Source: Actinomycetota bacterium (lineage in GTDB: Bacteria > Actinomycetota > Actinomycetes > Nanopelagicales > Nanopelagicaceae). Taken from it: a DNA stretch of 15,339 nt. The DNA lies in contig WLNU01000016.1 in the NCBI GenBank assembly GCA_009699645.1, positions 1-15,339 of the forward strand, in the 5' to 3' direction. Position 1 is the stretch's first letter; each line of letters opens with the position of its first letter. Both the position numbers and the translations under genes were made by a program. Shown one piece after another: positions 7,266 to 14,012 of this stretch. Below the pieces are notes generated by a model, which ran no database searches, had not been told where the DNA came from, and was given only the letters and a program-made list of their open reading frames with translations.

Positions 7266-8370
7266 TTTGACGCCCCTTTCGTACGCGACGCACACTCTGG
7301 GCGATAGCCGCTAGTAAGAGAAGTATCGCCGCTCCAGTGGTAAACCACGTGAGCCTCGGATCGATGACTGTCGCGTTGAGAGCTAATGAAGCGGCCGGGA
7401 CGACATCACTACCCTGGCTATCAACCATCTGAGCAAAGACAATAGTTTGGCCAGGGGCTATAACAAAGGCGTTTAACTCTAACTGACTCTTTGAGTTAGG
7501 GGCCAGCCTCACACCAGTAAAACTATCAACGAGGATACGGGTGTTCATGGCCAACATTTGAATATCAACCGTAACTTCTACCGGAAACTCATTAATGACA
7601 GTTACGGGCAGAACCGCCTTCTCGGTAGTTAACTGATACTTACCGGGGTTCACACGTAATCTACGGAGCTGTGCATCAACTGCAGTCTTGGCGTTAAAGG
7701 AAAAATAAGCTCGACTTTCGGCATCAAGTGAGGGAGATAATAAACGTCCCAAACGCATACGCAGTTGCACTACATCAGGAACGTTAACAACTTTAGATAA
7801 CCGGGTGAGGTTTTTTCTATTCTCCCCAAAGCTCTTTCGCAGTAAAGGGCTTAGCTTTGAACTCCCCTTACTCCATCCCCCAGTGGCTTCGCTACGGACA
7901 ACTCGACCCAAGGCTATTTCAAGCGCGGTTTTTCCATAAGAGTAATAGAGCTTTAACTCACTTGGTGCTAAGCGTTTTGCCATTGCAACGTCAGGGTTTC
8001 CATAGGCTAAGGCCACAACATCGTTAGCGGCTGTATTTTTCTTCAACTGTGCAAGCCAAGCGATAGCAATGTCTTTACCGGCCGGTGTGGCATCTGTTGC
8101 AAGTTTGTATTCACCGCTCATCGCAACAACTTCATCAATAAGGGCTGGATCGATTACCCAGATTTTTGATGTGCTCAAAGGGGTAAAGACAAGTTGGCCT
8201 AAGCGCCCAGAGGGCGTTAACTCTTGTGCTAAATCATCGTTTCTAAACTCACCCGTAAAATTCTGGTGCAACGTGCTTGTAATGCGCACTACCACACTCT
8301 CGGCAGAGGCAAAGGGTAATGGGGCGGCGAGAAAAAATAAGGTAAAGAAAACACTTAGGAGTTTTCTCAT
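7255..8370 (-). CDS. DUF6049 family secreted or membrane-anchored protein
   Basis: A 371-residue protein with an N-terminal signal peptide (hydrophobic core about 4-20, likely cleavage after ASA at 21-23). It has a C-terminal transmembrane helix at about 342-361 followed by a basic tail (VRRVRKGRQSEI), so most of it should be outside the cell. The segments WVIDPALIDEV and DVVALAYGNPDVA, and the beta-rich C-terminal domain with VTVINEFPVEVTVDI, resemble DUF6049 proteins such as mycobacterial Rv3909, also placed between mutT4 and mviN. Mycobacterial members are around 800 residues, so this is a compact form with much of the middle missing. The function is not established; constant linkage to murJ suggests an envelope role. 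The ATG overlaps the NUDIX stop (ATGA, 4 bases), indicating translational coupling; GGTGAG lies eight bases upstream. Confidence 0.82.
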   Translation of the reverse strand: MRKLLSVFFTLFFLAAPLPFASAESVVVRITSTLHQNFTGEFRNDDLAQELTPSGRLGQLVFTPLSTSKIWVIDPALIDEVVAMSGEYKLATDATPAGKDIAIAWLAQLKKNTAANDVVALAYGNPDVAMAKRLAPSELKLYYSYGKTALEIALGRVVRSEATGGWSKGSSKLSPLLRKSFGENRKNLTRLSKVVNVPDVVQLRMRLGRLLSPSLDAESRAYFSFNAKTAVDAQLRRLRVNPGKYQLTTEKAVLPVTVINEFPVEVTVDIQMLAMNTRILVDSFTGVRLAPNSKSQLELNAFVIAPGQTIVFAQMVDSQGSDVVPAASLALNATVIDPRLTWFTTGAAILLLLAAIAQSVRRVRKGRQSEI

Positions 8371-8936
8371 ATCTTTAACTCACCACTTCGAGCAATTAAC
8401 TTCTTCTCATCGGGATATGCGAGATGTTGAATAATTTCACTTAAGGGAAACCACGAGACCTCATCAACCTCACTCACCTGCGGTGTTAACTCCCCGCTTA
8501 CTTCAGAGAAGAGATAGTGATGAACAGTTTTATGAATCCTTTTACCACCGGCCATAAACCAAAAATCAATCACACCTAATGAACGAGAGATTGCCGATGT
8601 GATTCCAGTTTCCTCAGCAACTTCGCGGATCGCTGCCTGTTCTGGTGTTTCACCCTCTTCAATATGTCCCTTTGGAAGCGACCAGAGCAGACGGGTGCCA
8701 CTGGCATCTTTGTGATCGATGCGCCCGATGAGAAGACCCTTTGTTCCAGTTGAATCGATAACTAATCCACCTGCGCTGACCTCATCAACGCGTTTGGCAT
8801 AGACCCGTTTGCTGGCAGGCTTTATCGCTTTAGGTGATGTGGATGGAGAGTGTGTTTGGGGGCCGCGGTTGGCGGGGCGCTTGCGCTTCCGCTTCTTCTT
8901 AATGCCGTCGCTGCCCGCACCAGGTGCCGGGATCAT
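8367..8936 (-). CDS. NUDIX hydrolase (MutT4-like)
   Basis: A 189-residue NUDIX hydrolase, a family that cleaves nucleoside diphosphates linked to another moiety. The complete NUDIX box is GHIEEGETPEQAAIREVAEETGI at residues 90-112, with the REVAEE metal-binding helix at 104-109. The preceding DEVSAGGLVID strand and WSLPKG are standard for the fold. The first 50 residues are unusual: KKKRKRKRPANR (13-24) then a Ser/Pro/Lys-rich stretch, probably disordered and nucleic-acid-binding in character. The position before DUF6049-murJ and divergent from the CCA-adding enzyme is that of mycobacterial mutT4. The substrate is unknown. The ATG at 8936 has no Shine-Dalgarno; instead TACCCT stands six bases upstream, suggesting a leaderless mRNA and making this the first gene of the minus-strand operon. 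Confidence 0.9.
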   Translation of the reverse strand: MIPAPGAGSDGIKKKRKRKRPANRGPQTHSPSTSPKAIKPASKRVYAKRVDEVSAGGLVIDSTGTKGLLIGRIDHKDASGTRLLWSLPKGHIEEGETPEQAAIREVAEETGITSAISRSLGVIDFWFMAGGKRIHKTVHHYLFSEVSGELTPQVSEVDEVSWFPLSEIIQHLAYPDEKKLIARSGELKI

Positions 8937-8937
8937 G

Positions 8938-8965
8938 AAGTAAGGGTACTGCTCTAACCTTACTT
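8938..8965. promoter_or_regulatory. Symmetric divergent promoter between NUDIX operon and CCA-adding enzyme (predicted)
   Basis: The 32-base gap between the divergent starts contains an inverted repeat with arms AAGTAAGGGTA (8938-8948) and TAACCTTACTT (8955-8965), pairing at 10 of 11 positions. Each arm carries a TANNNT -10-like hexamer facing outward: TACCCT on the minus strand (8948-8943), six bases before the NUDIX ATG, and TAACCT on the plus strand (8955-8960), eight bases before the CCA-gene GTG. Neither start has a Shine-Dalgarno, so both transcripts may begin at or next to the start codon. No convincing -35 boxes were seen. Promoter activity is inferred; the repeat itself is visible. 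Confidence 0.55.
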
Positions 8966-8968
8966 ATT

Positions 8969-10408
8969 GTGACGAGCGCATTGGGAGTGGCAGGCGAGCT
9001 AGCGATTCGTTCTCTCATCGAACGAGCCCCGCTAGCGAGCTCTCTTGCCCAAGCATTTAGTGCCAAAGGCTTTACCTTGGCGCTAGTTGGTGGCCCTGTG
9101 CGCGATGCGATTTTAGGACGCCTTGGAAATGATTTAGATTTCACAACAAATGCTCTGCCGCAGGATTCAAAAAAGATTTTGCAAGGGTGGGCAGAAAATA
9201 TTTGGGAGACAGGAATTACATTTGGAACCGTTGCTGGAAAGCGCGGGGATACAACCGTTGAAGTAACTACATATCGCAGTGAGCGCTACGGCTCTGATTC
9301 ACGTAAGCCAGAGGTCGAGTATGGAAAAGAGATTCTCGGTGATTTATCGCGCCGAGATTTCACAGTGAATGCAATGGCACTTGAACTTACCGGTGATGCA
9401 CCAGAGTTCCTTGATCCATTTAATGGCTTACAGGATTTATCAAAAAAGGTTTTAAGAACACCTGGGCGCCCAGGTGATTCATTCAATGATGATCCACTTC
9501 GCATGATGCGTGCTGCCCGATTTGCAAGCCAGTTAGATTTTGAGATTGATCCCAATGTTCTAGTATCAATAAAAGATTTAGCAGATCGTATTACGATAGT
9601 TTCAGCAGAGCGAGTGCGCGATGAGTTTATAAAAATCCTCATGTCACCCGACCCGCGCGTTGGCATAACAATCTTGGTTGATACGGGTTTAGCCGACATT
9701 GTGATTCCTGAGATTCCAAAACTTCGCCTAGAAGTTGATGAGCACCACCACCATAAAGATGTGTATGAGCACTCCATAACTGTCCTTGAACAAGCGATGA
9801 TGCAAGAGAGCCGACTCGGTGGGCCTAATTTAATTATTCGTCTTGCCGCCCTATTGCACGACATTGGTAAACCCAAAACACGCAGTTTTATCGATGGTGG
9901 TGGTGTCTCATTTCATCATCACGAAGTCGTCGGTGCGCGTTTGGCTAAAAAACGTCTACAAGAGCTGCGCTTTGATAGCCATACCGTTGAAGCCGTTGAG
10001 ACATTAACAGCGCTCCACCTACGTTTTCATGGCTACGGAGATGGAGAATGGAGTGATTCGGCGGTGCGCAGATATGTGCGAGATGCAGGGGATTTGTTAA
10101 CACATTTACATGTTCTTACCCGCGCCGATTGCACAACGAGAAATAAAGCAAAGGCCACTCGTCTATCTGGGGTTTATGACTCACTCGAGGCACGCATCGA
10201 TGTCTTGATGGAGCAAGAGGAGCTATCAAAGATCCGCCCAGATTTAGATGGCGCACAAGTAATGGAGCTATTGAATTTAAAACCATCTCGCGAAGTTGGC
10301 GCTGCAATGGATTTCTTAATGGAGCTGCGCTTAGATCAAGGGCCAATCGGTGCCGACAAAGCCACGGCCGAGCTACTTAACTGGTGGAAAGACAGAGGGT
10401 CGAAGTAA
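8969..10408 (+). CDS. CCA tRNA nucleotidyltransferase with HD domain
   Basis: A 479-residue class II poly(A) polymerase-family tRNA nucleotidyltransferase, which adds or repairs the 3' CCA of tRNAs. The nucleotidyltransferase core has GGPVRDAILG (41-50), the metal-binding pair D55/D57 in GNDLDFTTNA, RRDFTVNAMA (128-137) and the template motif DDPLRMMRAARFA (174-186). A phosphohydrolase-type HD domain follows: HHHHKDVYEHS (259-269), HDIGKPKTR (297-305) and FHHHEVVGA. This domain layout is the actinobacterial PcnA type (Rv3907c), usually annotated pcnA although the activity is CCA addition. The start is GTG at 8969, without Shine-Dalgarno but with TAACCT eight bases upstream, so probably leaderless. 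The last 36 bases overlap the convergent MFS gene. Confidence 0.94.
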   Translation: MTSALGVAGELAIRSLIERAPLASSLAQAFSAKGFTLALVGGPVRDAILGRLGNDLDFTTNALPQDSKKILQGWAENIWETGITFGTVAGKRGDTTVEVTTYRSERYGSDSRKPEVEYGKEILGDLSRRDFTVNAMALELTGDAPEFLDPFNGLQDLSKKVLRTPGRPGDSFNDDPLRMMRAARFASQLDFEIDPNVLVSIKDLADRITIVSAERVRDEFIKILMSPDPRVGITILVDTGLADIVIPEIPKLRLEVDEHHHHKDVYEHSITVLEQAMMQESRLGGPNLIIRLAALLHDIGKPKTRSFIDGGGVSFHHHEVVGARLAKKRLQELRFDSHTVEAVETLTALHLRFHGYGDGEWSDSAVRRYVRDAGDLLTHLHVLTRADCTTRNKAKATRLSGVYDSLEARIDVLMEQEELSKIRPDLDGAQVMELLNLKPSREVGAAMDFLMELRLDQGPIGADKATAELLNWWKDRGSK

Positions 10409-11689
10409 GCGAGCTGCAACAAGTAAGTAAGCAGCACTCACAGTTAACGGAACAACGGCCGAGGCACCTGAGGGTGGGAGTAACAGGGCAGCGATTATCC
10501 CGCCAGAGACAATGGCGCCATTAACTACAACATCATAAACAGCAAAGACGCGACCGCGAAAGTAGTCATCGATCTTGGATTGCACTAAGGCATCGTTTGT
10601 AACTTTAAGATTTTGTCCAAAAAAAGATGTTAAAAATGCGGTAAGAATTAAAGTGAGTTGTGTTTGAGTAGCGGCAAGGATGAGCGGACAGAGCGCACTG
10701 GCAAATAATGCAAAACGCATCCAATGGTGTCGCCCGACCTTACTCACACCGTATGGTGCTAAGAAGGCACCTAGAAAAACGCCGAGACCTGCAAAAGAGA
10801 GCGCAAAACCAAAGCCTTTTAAACCCTCTTCAGGAAATGCTGGATCATTAAAAGTATTTCGCTCAAGCAATAGCGCCGTCAACGTCAGAGCAGTTAAACC
10901 CCCGCGGTGAACAGCCGTTGCAATAATTCCGCGTGCTGCATCTGAGTGAACGGCCAGAAAAGAAAACCCCTCTCGCATATCTGTAAAACCTTGAGAAAAA
11001 CTCCCCGCAGCTTTCTCGTGCTGCATCGGACCGATTTCAAACTTCTTCAATCGCCCAGTTAACAGAGCAGCTATAAAGTAGCCAGTACTAGCCATAAGAA
11101 TGAGTAATGCATCGGCGTGATTGGCTATGGTCAAAGAGTCCACAACGGCGCGCACACCAACACCGATTCCGCCGCCAACGACTACAAGAACTGAACCACC
11201 AGTTACAGCCATGGCATTTGCGGTAATGAGTGATTCTGCTTCGACTAAGAGAGGCAGACCTGCAGAGAGTGCGGCGAGGATTAAACGGTTTATTCCAAAT
11301 GCGATAAGAACCACGATTGTTAAAGCCAAACCAGTAGTGCCACGGAAAATGAAAAAGGCGACAACCAAAAGATTCAGACTTCGCGCCAGATTTGAGAAGA
11401 AAAGTGCGCGCTGCCTAGAGACACGATCTAAAATTGTCCCAACAAAAGGCCCAACGATTGAATATGGAAGCAGGACAACGGCAAAGCCAAGGGCGGCACT
11501 TAACGCGTTAGCTTGGCGATTCGGTGAGAAGAGAACAAAGGATGCTAAGGCGCTTTGGAAGATGCCATCTGTGGCCTGCCCAGTCCAACGAATCGCCAGT
11601 AAACGCGAAAACCTGGGGTGTGTGAGTAGATTAAATAAACCCATAAGAAAGAGCGTAGTCGCAGAAGGTGGTTTATTGTTATGAGCCAT
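10373..11689 (-). CDS. Major facilitator superfamily transporter
   Basis: A polytopic membrane protein of about 438 residues with a pattern of roughly 12 hydrophobic helices in two halves. The first half has LPYSIVGPFVGTILDRVSRQ, the loop 2-3 region that in MFS proteins carries the D-R signature. A long central hydrophilic loop (GRLKKFEIGPMQHEKAAGSF) follows, then a second half ending AAYLLVAARLLRPSVFPP. This is the MFS_3-like exporter pattern; substrate and direction cannot be told. An MFS gene between pcnA and the DUF5318-PBP block also occurs in other actinobacteria, as I recall. Two starts are possible: ATG 11689 (MAHNNKPP) and ATG 11710 (MYERCDFM); neither has a Shine-Dalgarno. The 11689 start codon overlaps that of divergent DUF5318. 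The 3' end overlaps the CCA gene by 36 bases in antisense. Confidence 0.87.
   Translation of the reverse strand: MAHNNKPPSATTLFLMGLFNLLTHPRFSRLLAIRWTGQATDGIFQSALASFVLFSPNRQANALSAALGFAVVLLPYSIVGPFVGTILDRVSRQRALFFSNLARSLNLLVVAFFIFRGTTGLALTIVVLIAFGINRLILAALSAGLPLLVEAESLITANAMAVTGGSVLVVVGGGIGVGVRAVVDSLTIANHADALLILMASTGYFIAALLTGRLKKFEIGPMQHEKAAGSFSQGFTDMREGFSFLAVHSDAARGIIATAVHRGGLTALTLTALLLERNTFNDPAFPEEGLKGFGFALSFAGLGVFLGAFLAPYGVSKVGRHHWMRFALFASALCPLILAATQTQLTLILTAFLTSFFGQNLKVTNDALVQSKIDDYFRGRVFAVYDVVVNGAIVSGGIIAALLLPPSGASAVVPLTVSAAYLLVAARLLRPSVFPPVK
11674..11679 (+). promoter_or_regulatory. Predicted -10 element for the DUF5318 gene
   Basis: TATTGT fits TANNNT and lies eight bases before the DUF5318 ATG at 11688, the same spacing as in the CCA gene. 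It lies inside the 5' end of the divergent MFS gene. No Shine-Dalgarno is placed correctly for 11688, so a leaderless transcript is plausible. No -35 box was recognised. Confidence 0.35.
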
Positions 11690-12101
11690 GAAGTCGCAAC
11701 GTTCGTACATCGATTATTCACTTGATAAGCGTGCAACCCTATTGGCGCTCTTTCGTGGAACCGTCGATGCCTGCGACGCCGACCCCTATTTACTAAGGGC
11801 GGCAAAGTGGCACGGAGAAAAAACTACCCGCAACTGCCCGGTATGTAAGAAAAATGGATTAGTCGAACTTCGCTACACCTTTGGCGAGCAGTTGGGGCAG
11901 TACTCAGGACGCATTAAGTCACCCCAAGAGCTACTTGAGATGGAGAGTGAGTTCGGCGAGTTTCGTGTCTATATCGTTGAGATCTGCCGTGATTGTTTAT
12001 GGAATCACCTGTGTGCCTCATTTATCTTAGGTGATGGACGAGAGCGCAAGGCGCCCCGCAAGGTACGCACCCTAGAGGACGAAGATTACGCAGCAAGGTA
12101 G
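11688..12101 (+). CDS. DUF5318 family protein, putative zinc ribbon
   Basis: A 137-residue cytoplasmic protein of unknown function that is widely conserved in Actinobacteria directly upstream of a class A PBP (Rv0049 before ponA1 in Mycobacterium tuberculosis). It has two CxxC knuckles, CPVC at 50-53 and CRDC at 100-103, which suggest one structural zinc site. Family segments are visible: SQRSYIDYSLDKRATLLALF near the start, CDADPYLLRAAKWHG (29-43), GEFRVYIVEICRDCLWNHL (90-108) and SFILG. The ATG at 11688 gives an N-terminus matching the family core. It lacks a Shine-Dalgarno and overlaps the MFS start codon on the other strand. The C-terminal tail is rich in charged residues. The PBP gene follows after nine bases. 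Confidence 0.87.
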   Translation: MKSQRSYIDYSLDKRATLLALFRGTVDACDADPYLLRAAKWHGEKTTRNCPVCKKNGLVELRYTFGEQLGQYSGRIKSPQELLEMESEFGEFRVYIVEICRDCLWNHLCASFILGDGRERKAPRKVRTLEDEDYAAR

Positions 12102-12104
12102 CCT
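12099..12104 (+). promoter_or_regulatory. Predicted -10 element for the PBP gene
   Basis: TAGCCT includes the DUF5318 stop codon (TAG) and stands six bases before the PBP ATG at 12111, the same arrangement as TACCCT before the NUDIX ATG. The nearest Shine-Dalgarno-like AAGG is 13 bases away, too far to be convincing. It could provide a leaderless internal promoter within the DUF5318-PBP-GT87 unit. Confidence 0.35.
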
Positions 12105-12110
12105 TAACTA

Positions 12111-14012
12111 ATGCTTCGCAGATTTCTTATTAGAGCTACAGTCTTTATCGGCGGTTTTGGTTTCATCGCCGGCGCTGTTCTCTTTGCACTGGCATATTTT
12201 ACCGTTGATATCCCAGATGCCAATGCCTACGTTAATAGCCAGTCAACAATAATTCAATATTCAAATGGCGAAGAGATTGGACGAGTAGGAACACAGAATC
12301 GTCAGATAATTCCACTGGCAAAGATTCCGCTAAACATTCGTTATGCCGTGCTTGCAGCCGAAGATCGTGGATTTTATTCAAACCGGGCATTTAGTGTCAC
12401 CGGAATCGCACGTGCGATATTTAATAACCTTAAAGGCGGCTCACTGCAGGGCGGCTCCACCATCACACAACAGTACGCAAAAACCGCTTTTCTAACACCA
12501 AGTAGGACTATTCAACGCAAGATCAAAGAGCTAGTTATCTCTATCAAATTAGAGAACCAGTTATCTAAAGATCAAATCTTTGAAAGTTATTTGAATACTA
12601 TTTACTTTGGTCGCGGCTCATATGGTGTCATGACGGCCTCCCAACAGTATTTCAATCGCAACGTCGATCAACTAACAAATGCCCAGGCCGCTGTTATCGC
12701 CTCTATCTTGCGCTCACCCGGCTTATATGATCCGGCATTTAAAAAAGGTAATGAGGCCCGTCTAATTGCCCGTTTTGAATATGTTAAAGAAGGCATGATT
12801 GAAGCGGGTTGGATCGATAAAAAAGATGCAGCAAAGATGAAGTTTCCTACCGTTGCACCGAGATCAACATCTGGACAGTTAAGTGGTCCTAAAGGACACA
12901 TCATTGAAGCGGTACAAAAAGAGTTAGCCAAGCTTGGATTTAGCCAAGAGCAGTTATTGGTTGGCGGTCTTGTTATTAAGACAACACTGGATCAAAAGGC
13001 GCAACAATCGGCCGTGGATGCCGTTAATAAGTTTTACCCAACTAAAGCCCCAGATAACCTACATATTGGCTTAGTCGCTATCCGTCCTGGCACCGGTGAA
13101 ATCGTTGCTTTATACGGCGGTCGTGATTATTTAGTACGGCAGTTAAGTGATGCCACACAGTCAATTGCCTTAGCCGGTTCGACTTTTAAACCCTTTGCAA
13201 TCATTGCCGCACTAGAACAAGGGATTCCGTTAACATCGATGTGGAACGGGGATTCACCCCAAGTATTTGATGATGCTGGAAAGCCATATGAAGTTTCAAA
13301 CTATGGAGATGAAGGGTGGGGTCAAGTCGACCTCATGTATGCAACAAAACACTCAATCAACACCGTCTTTGTCCCACTTGGAATTAAAGTTGGACCAACT
13401 GCCGTTGTAGATGTTGCCCGTCGCGCCGGTATCCCTGAGTCAATTGCGATGATGCCGACACCATCTGTAGTTTTAGGAGTTGCCAGCCCACACGTTATTG
13501 ATGTCGCCAATGCCTATGCAACATTTGCCGCTCAAGGTATTAAATCCAAACCATATTTAGTCGCTCAAGTTATTGGCCCTAACAAAGGTATTTTGTATCA
13601 AGGAAAATCGGAGAGCCAAGAAGTATTCTCTAAAGAGGTCATGGCCGATTTAACATATGCGCTCAAAGGAACAATCACAGGCGGAACCGGAGCTGCAGCA
13701 CTTGCTCTGGGCCGACCAGCTGCCGGCAAGACAGGCACATCACAGTCAAACGCGTCTGCCTGGTTTAGTGCATACACCCCACAGTTAGCAGCATCCGTTG
13801 CCCTCTTTCGAGATAGTGCATCCGAGTCTTTAAATGGAATCGGTGGCCTCACATCGGTCACCGGCGGAACCTTTCCCGCCAGAATTTGGACCGCCTTTAT
13901 GAAGGGTGCGCTAAAGGGGCAAGAGGTAATGGATTTTCCCGCCCCATCAAGTATCGGTGGACTTGATCCAATAGTTATTACATCGGGCGGCGTTCAAACC
14001 CGCAAACCATAA
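12111..14012 (+). CDS. Class A penicillin-binding protein (bifunctional transglycosylase/transpeptidase)
   Basis: A 633-residue bifunctional peptidoglycan synthase anchored by an N-terminal transmembrane helix (about 8-30). The GT51 glycosyltransferase domain polymerises lipid II: AAEDRGFYS with catalytic E84, GGSTITQQYAKTAFL (114-128), RKIKELVISIKLE and E158 in FESYLNTIYFGRGSYGV. The transpeptidase domain crosslinks stem peptides: S357 and K360 in GSTFKPF, SIN (415-417) and KTGTSQSN (540-547). It is the positional counterpart of mycobacterial ponA1 but shorter: no PASTA domain and no long Pro-rich tail, ending shortly after the transpeptidase domain. The 1-base overlap with the following glycosyltransferase gene (TAATG) indicates coupling. 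All active-site motifs are intact, so it should be a functional beta-lactam target. Confidence 0.95.
   Translation: MLRRFLIRATVFIGGFGFIAGAVLFALAYFTVDIPDANAYVNSQSTIIQYSNGEEIGRVGTQNRQIIPLAKIPLNIRYAVLAAEDRGFYSNRAFSVTGIARAIFNNLKGGSLQGGSTITQQYAKTAFLTPSRTIQRKIKELVISIKLENQLSKDQIFESYLNTIYFGRGSYGVMTASQQYFNRNVDQLTNAQAAVIASILRSPGLYDPAFKKGNEARLIARFEYVKEGMIEAGWIDKKDAAKMKFPTVAPRSTSGQLSGPKGHIIEAVQKELAKLGFSQEQLLVGGLVIKTTLDQKAQQSAVDAVNKFYPTKAPDNLHIGLVAIRPGTGEIVALYGGRDYLVRQLSDATQSIALAGSTFKPFAIIAALEQGIPLTSMWNGDSPQVFDDAGKPYEVSNYGDEGWGQVDLMYATKHSINTVFVPLGIKVGPTAVVDVARRAGIPESIAMMPTPSVVLGVASPHVIDVANAYATFAAQGIKSKPYLVAQVIGPNKGILYQGKSESQEVFSKEVMADLTYALKGTITGGTGAAALALGRPAAGKTGTSQSNASAWFSAYTPQLAASVALFRDSASESLNGIGGLTSVTGGTFPARIWTAFMKGALKGQEVMDFPAPSSIGGLDPIVITSGGVQTRKP

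Noticed and set aside
8644..8652. TGTTTCACC as a second parS
   Set aside because: Only one half of the palindrome matches (TGTTTCAC); the other half is unrelated and it lies in the NUDIX coding sequence.
9286..9876. 196-codon open frame on the minus strand
   Set aside because: It lies wholly opposite the conserved core of the CCA-adding enzyme, and its Ser/Arg/Ile-rich product has no domain or start signal; a shadow frame.
11121..11684. 187-codon open frame on the plus strand
   Set aside because: It is antisense to the MFS transporter, and its composition (runs of Thr, Pro, Lys, Arg) is what antisense membrane-protein codons give.
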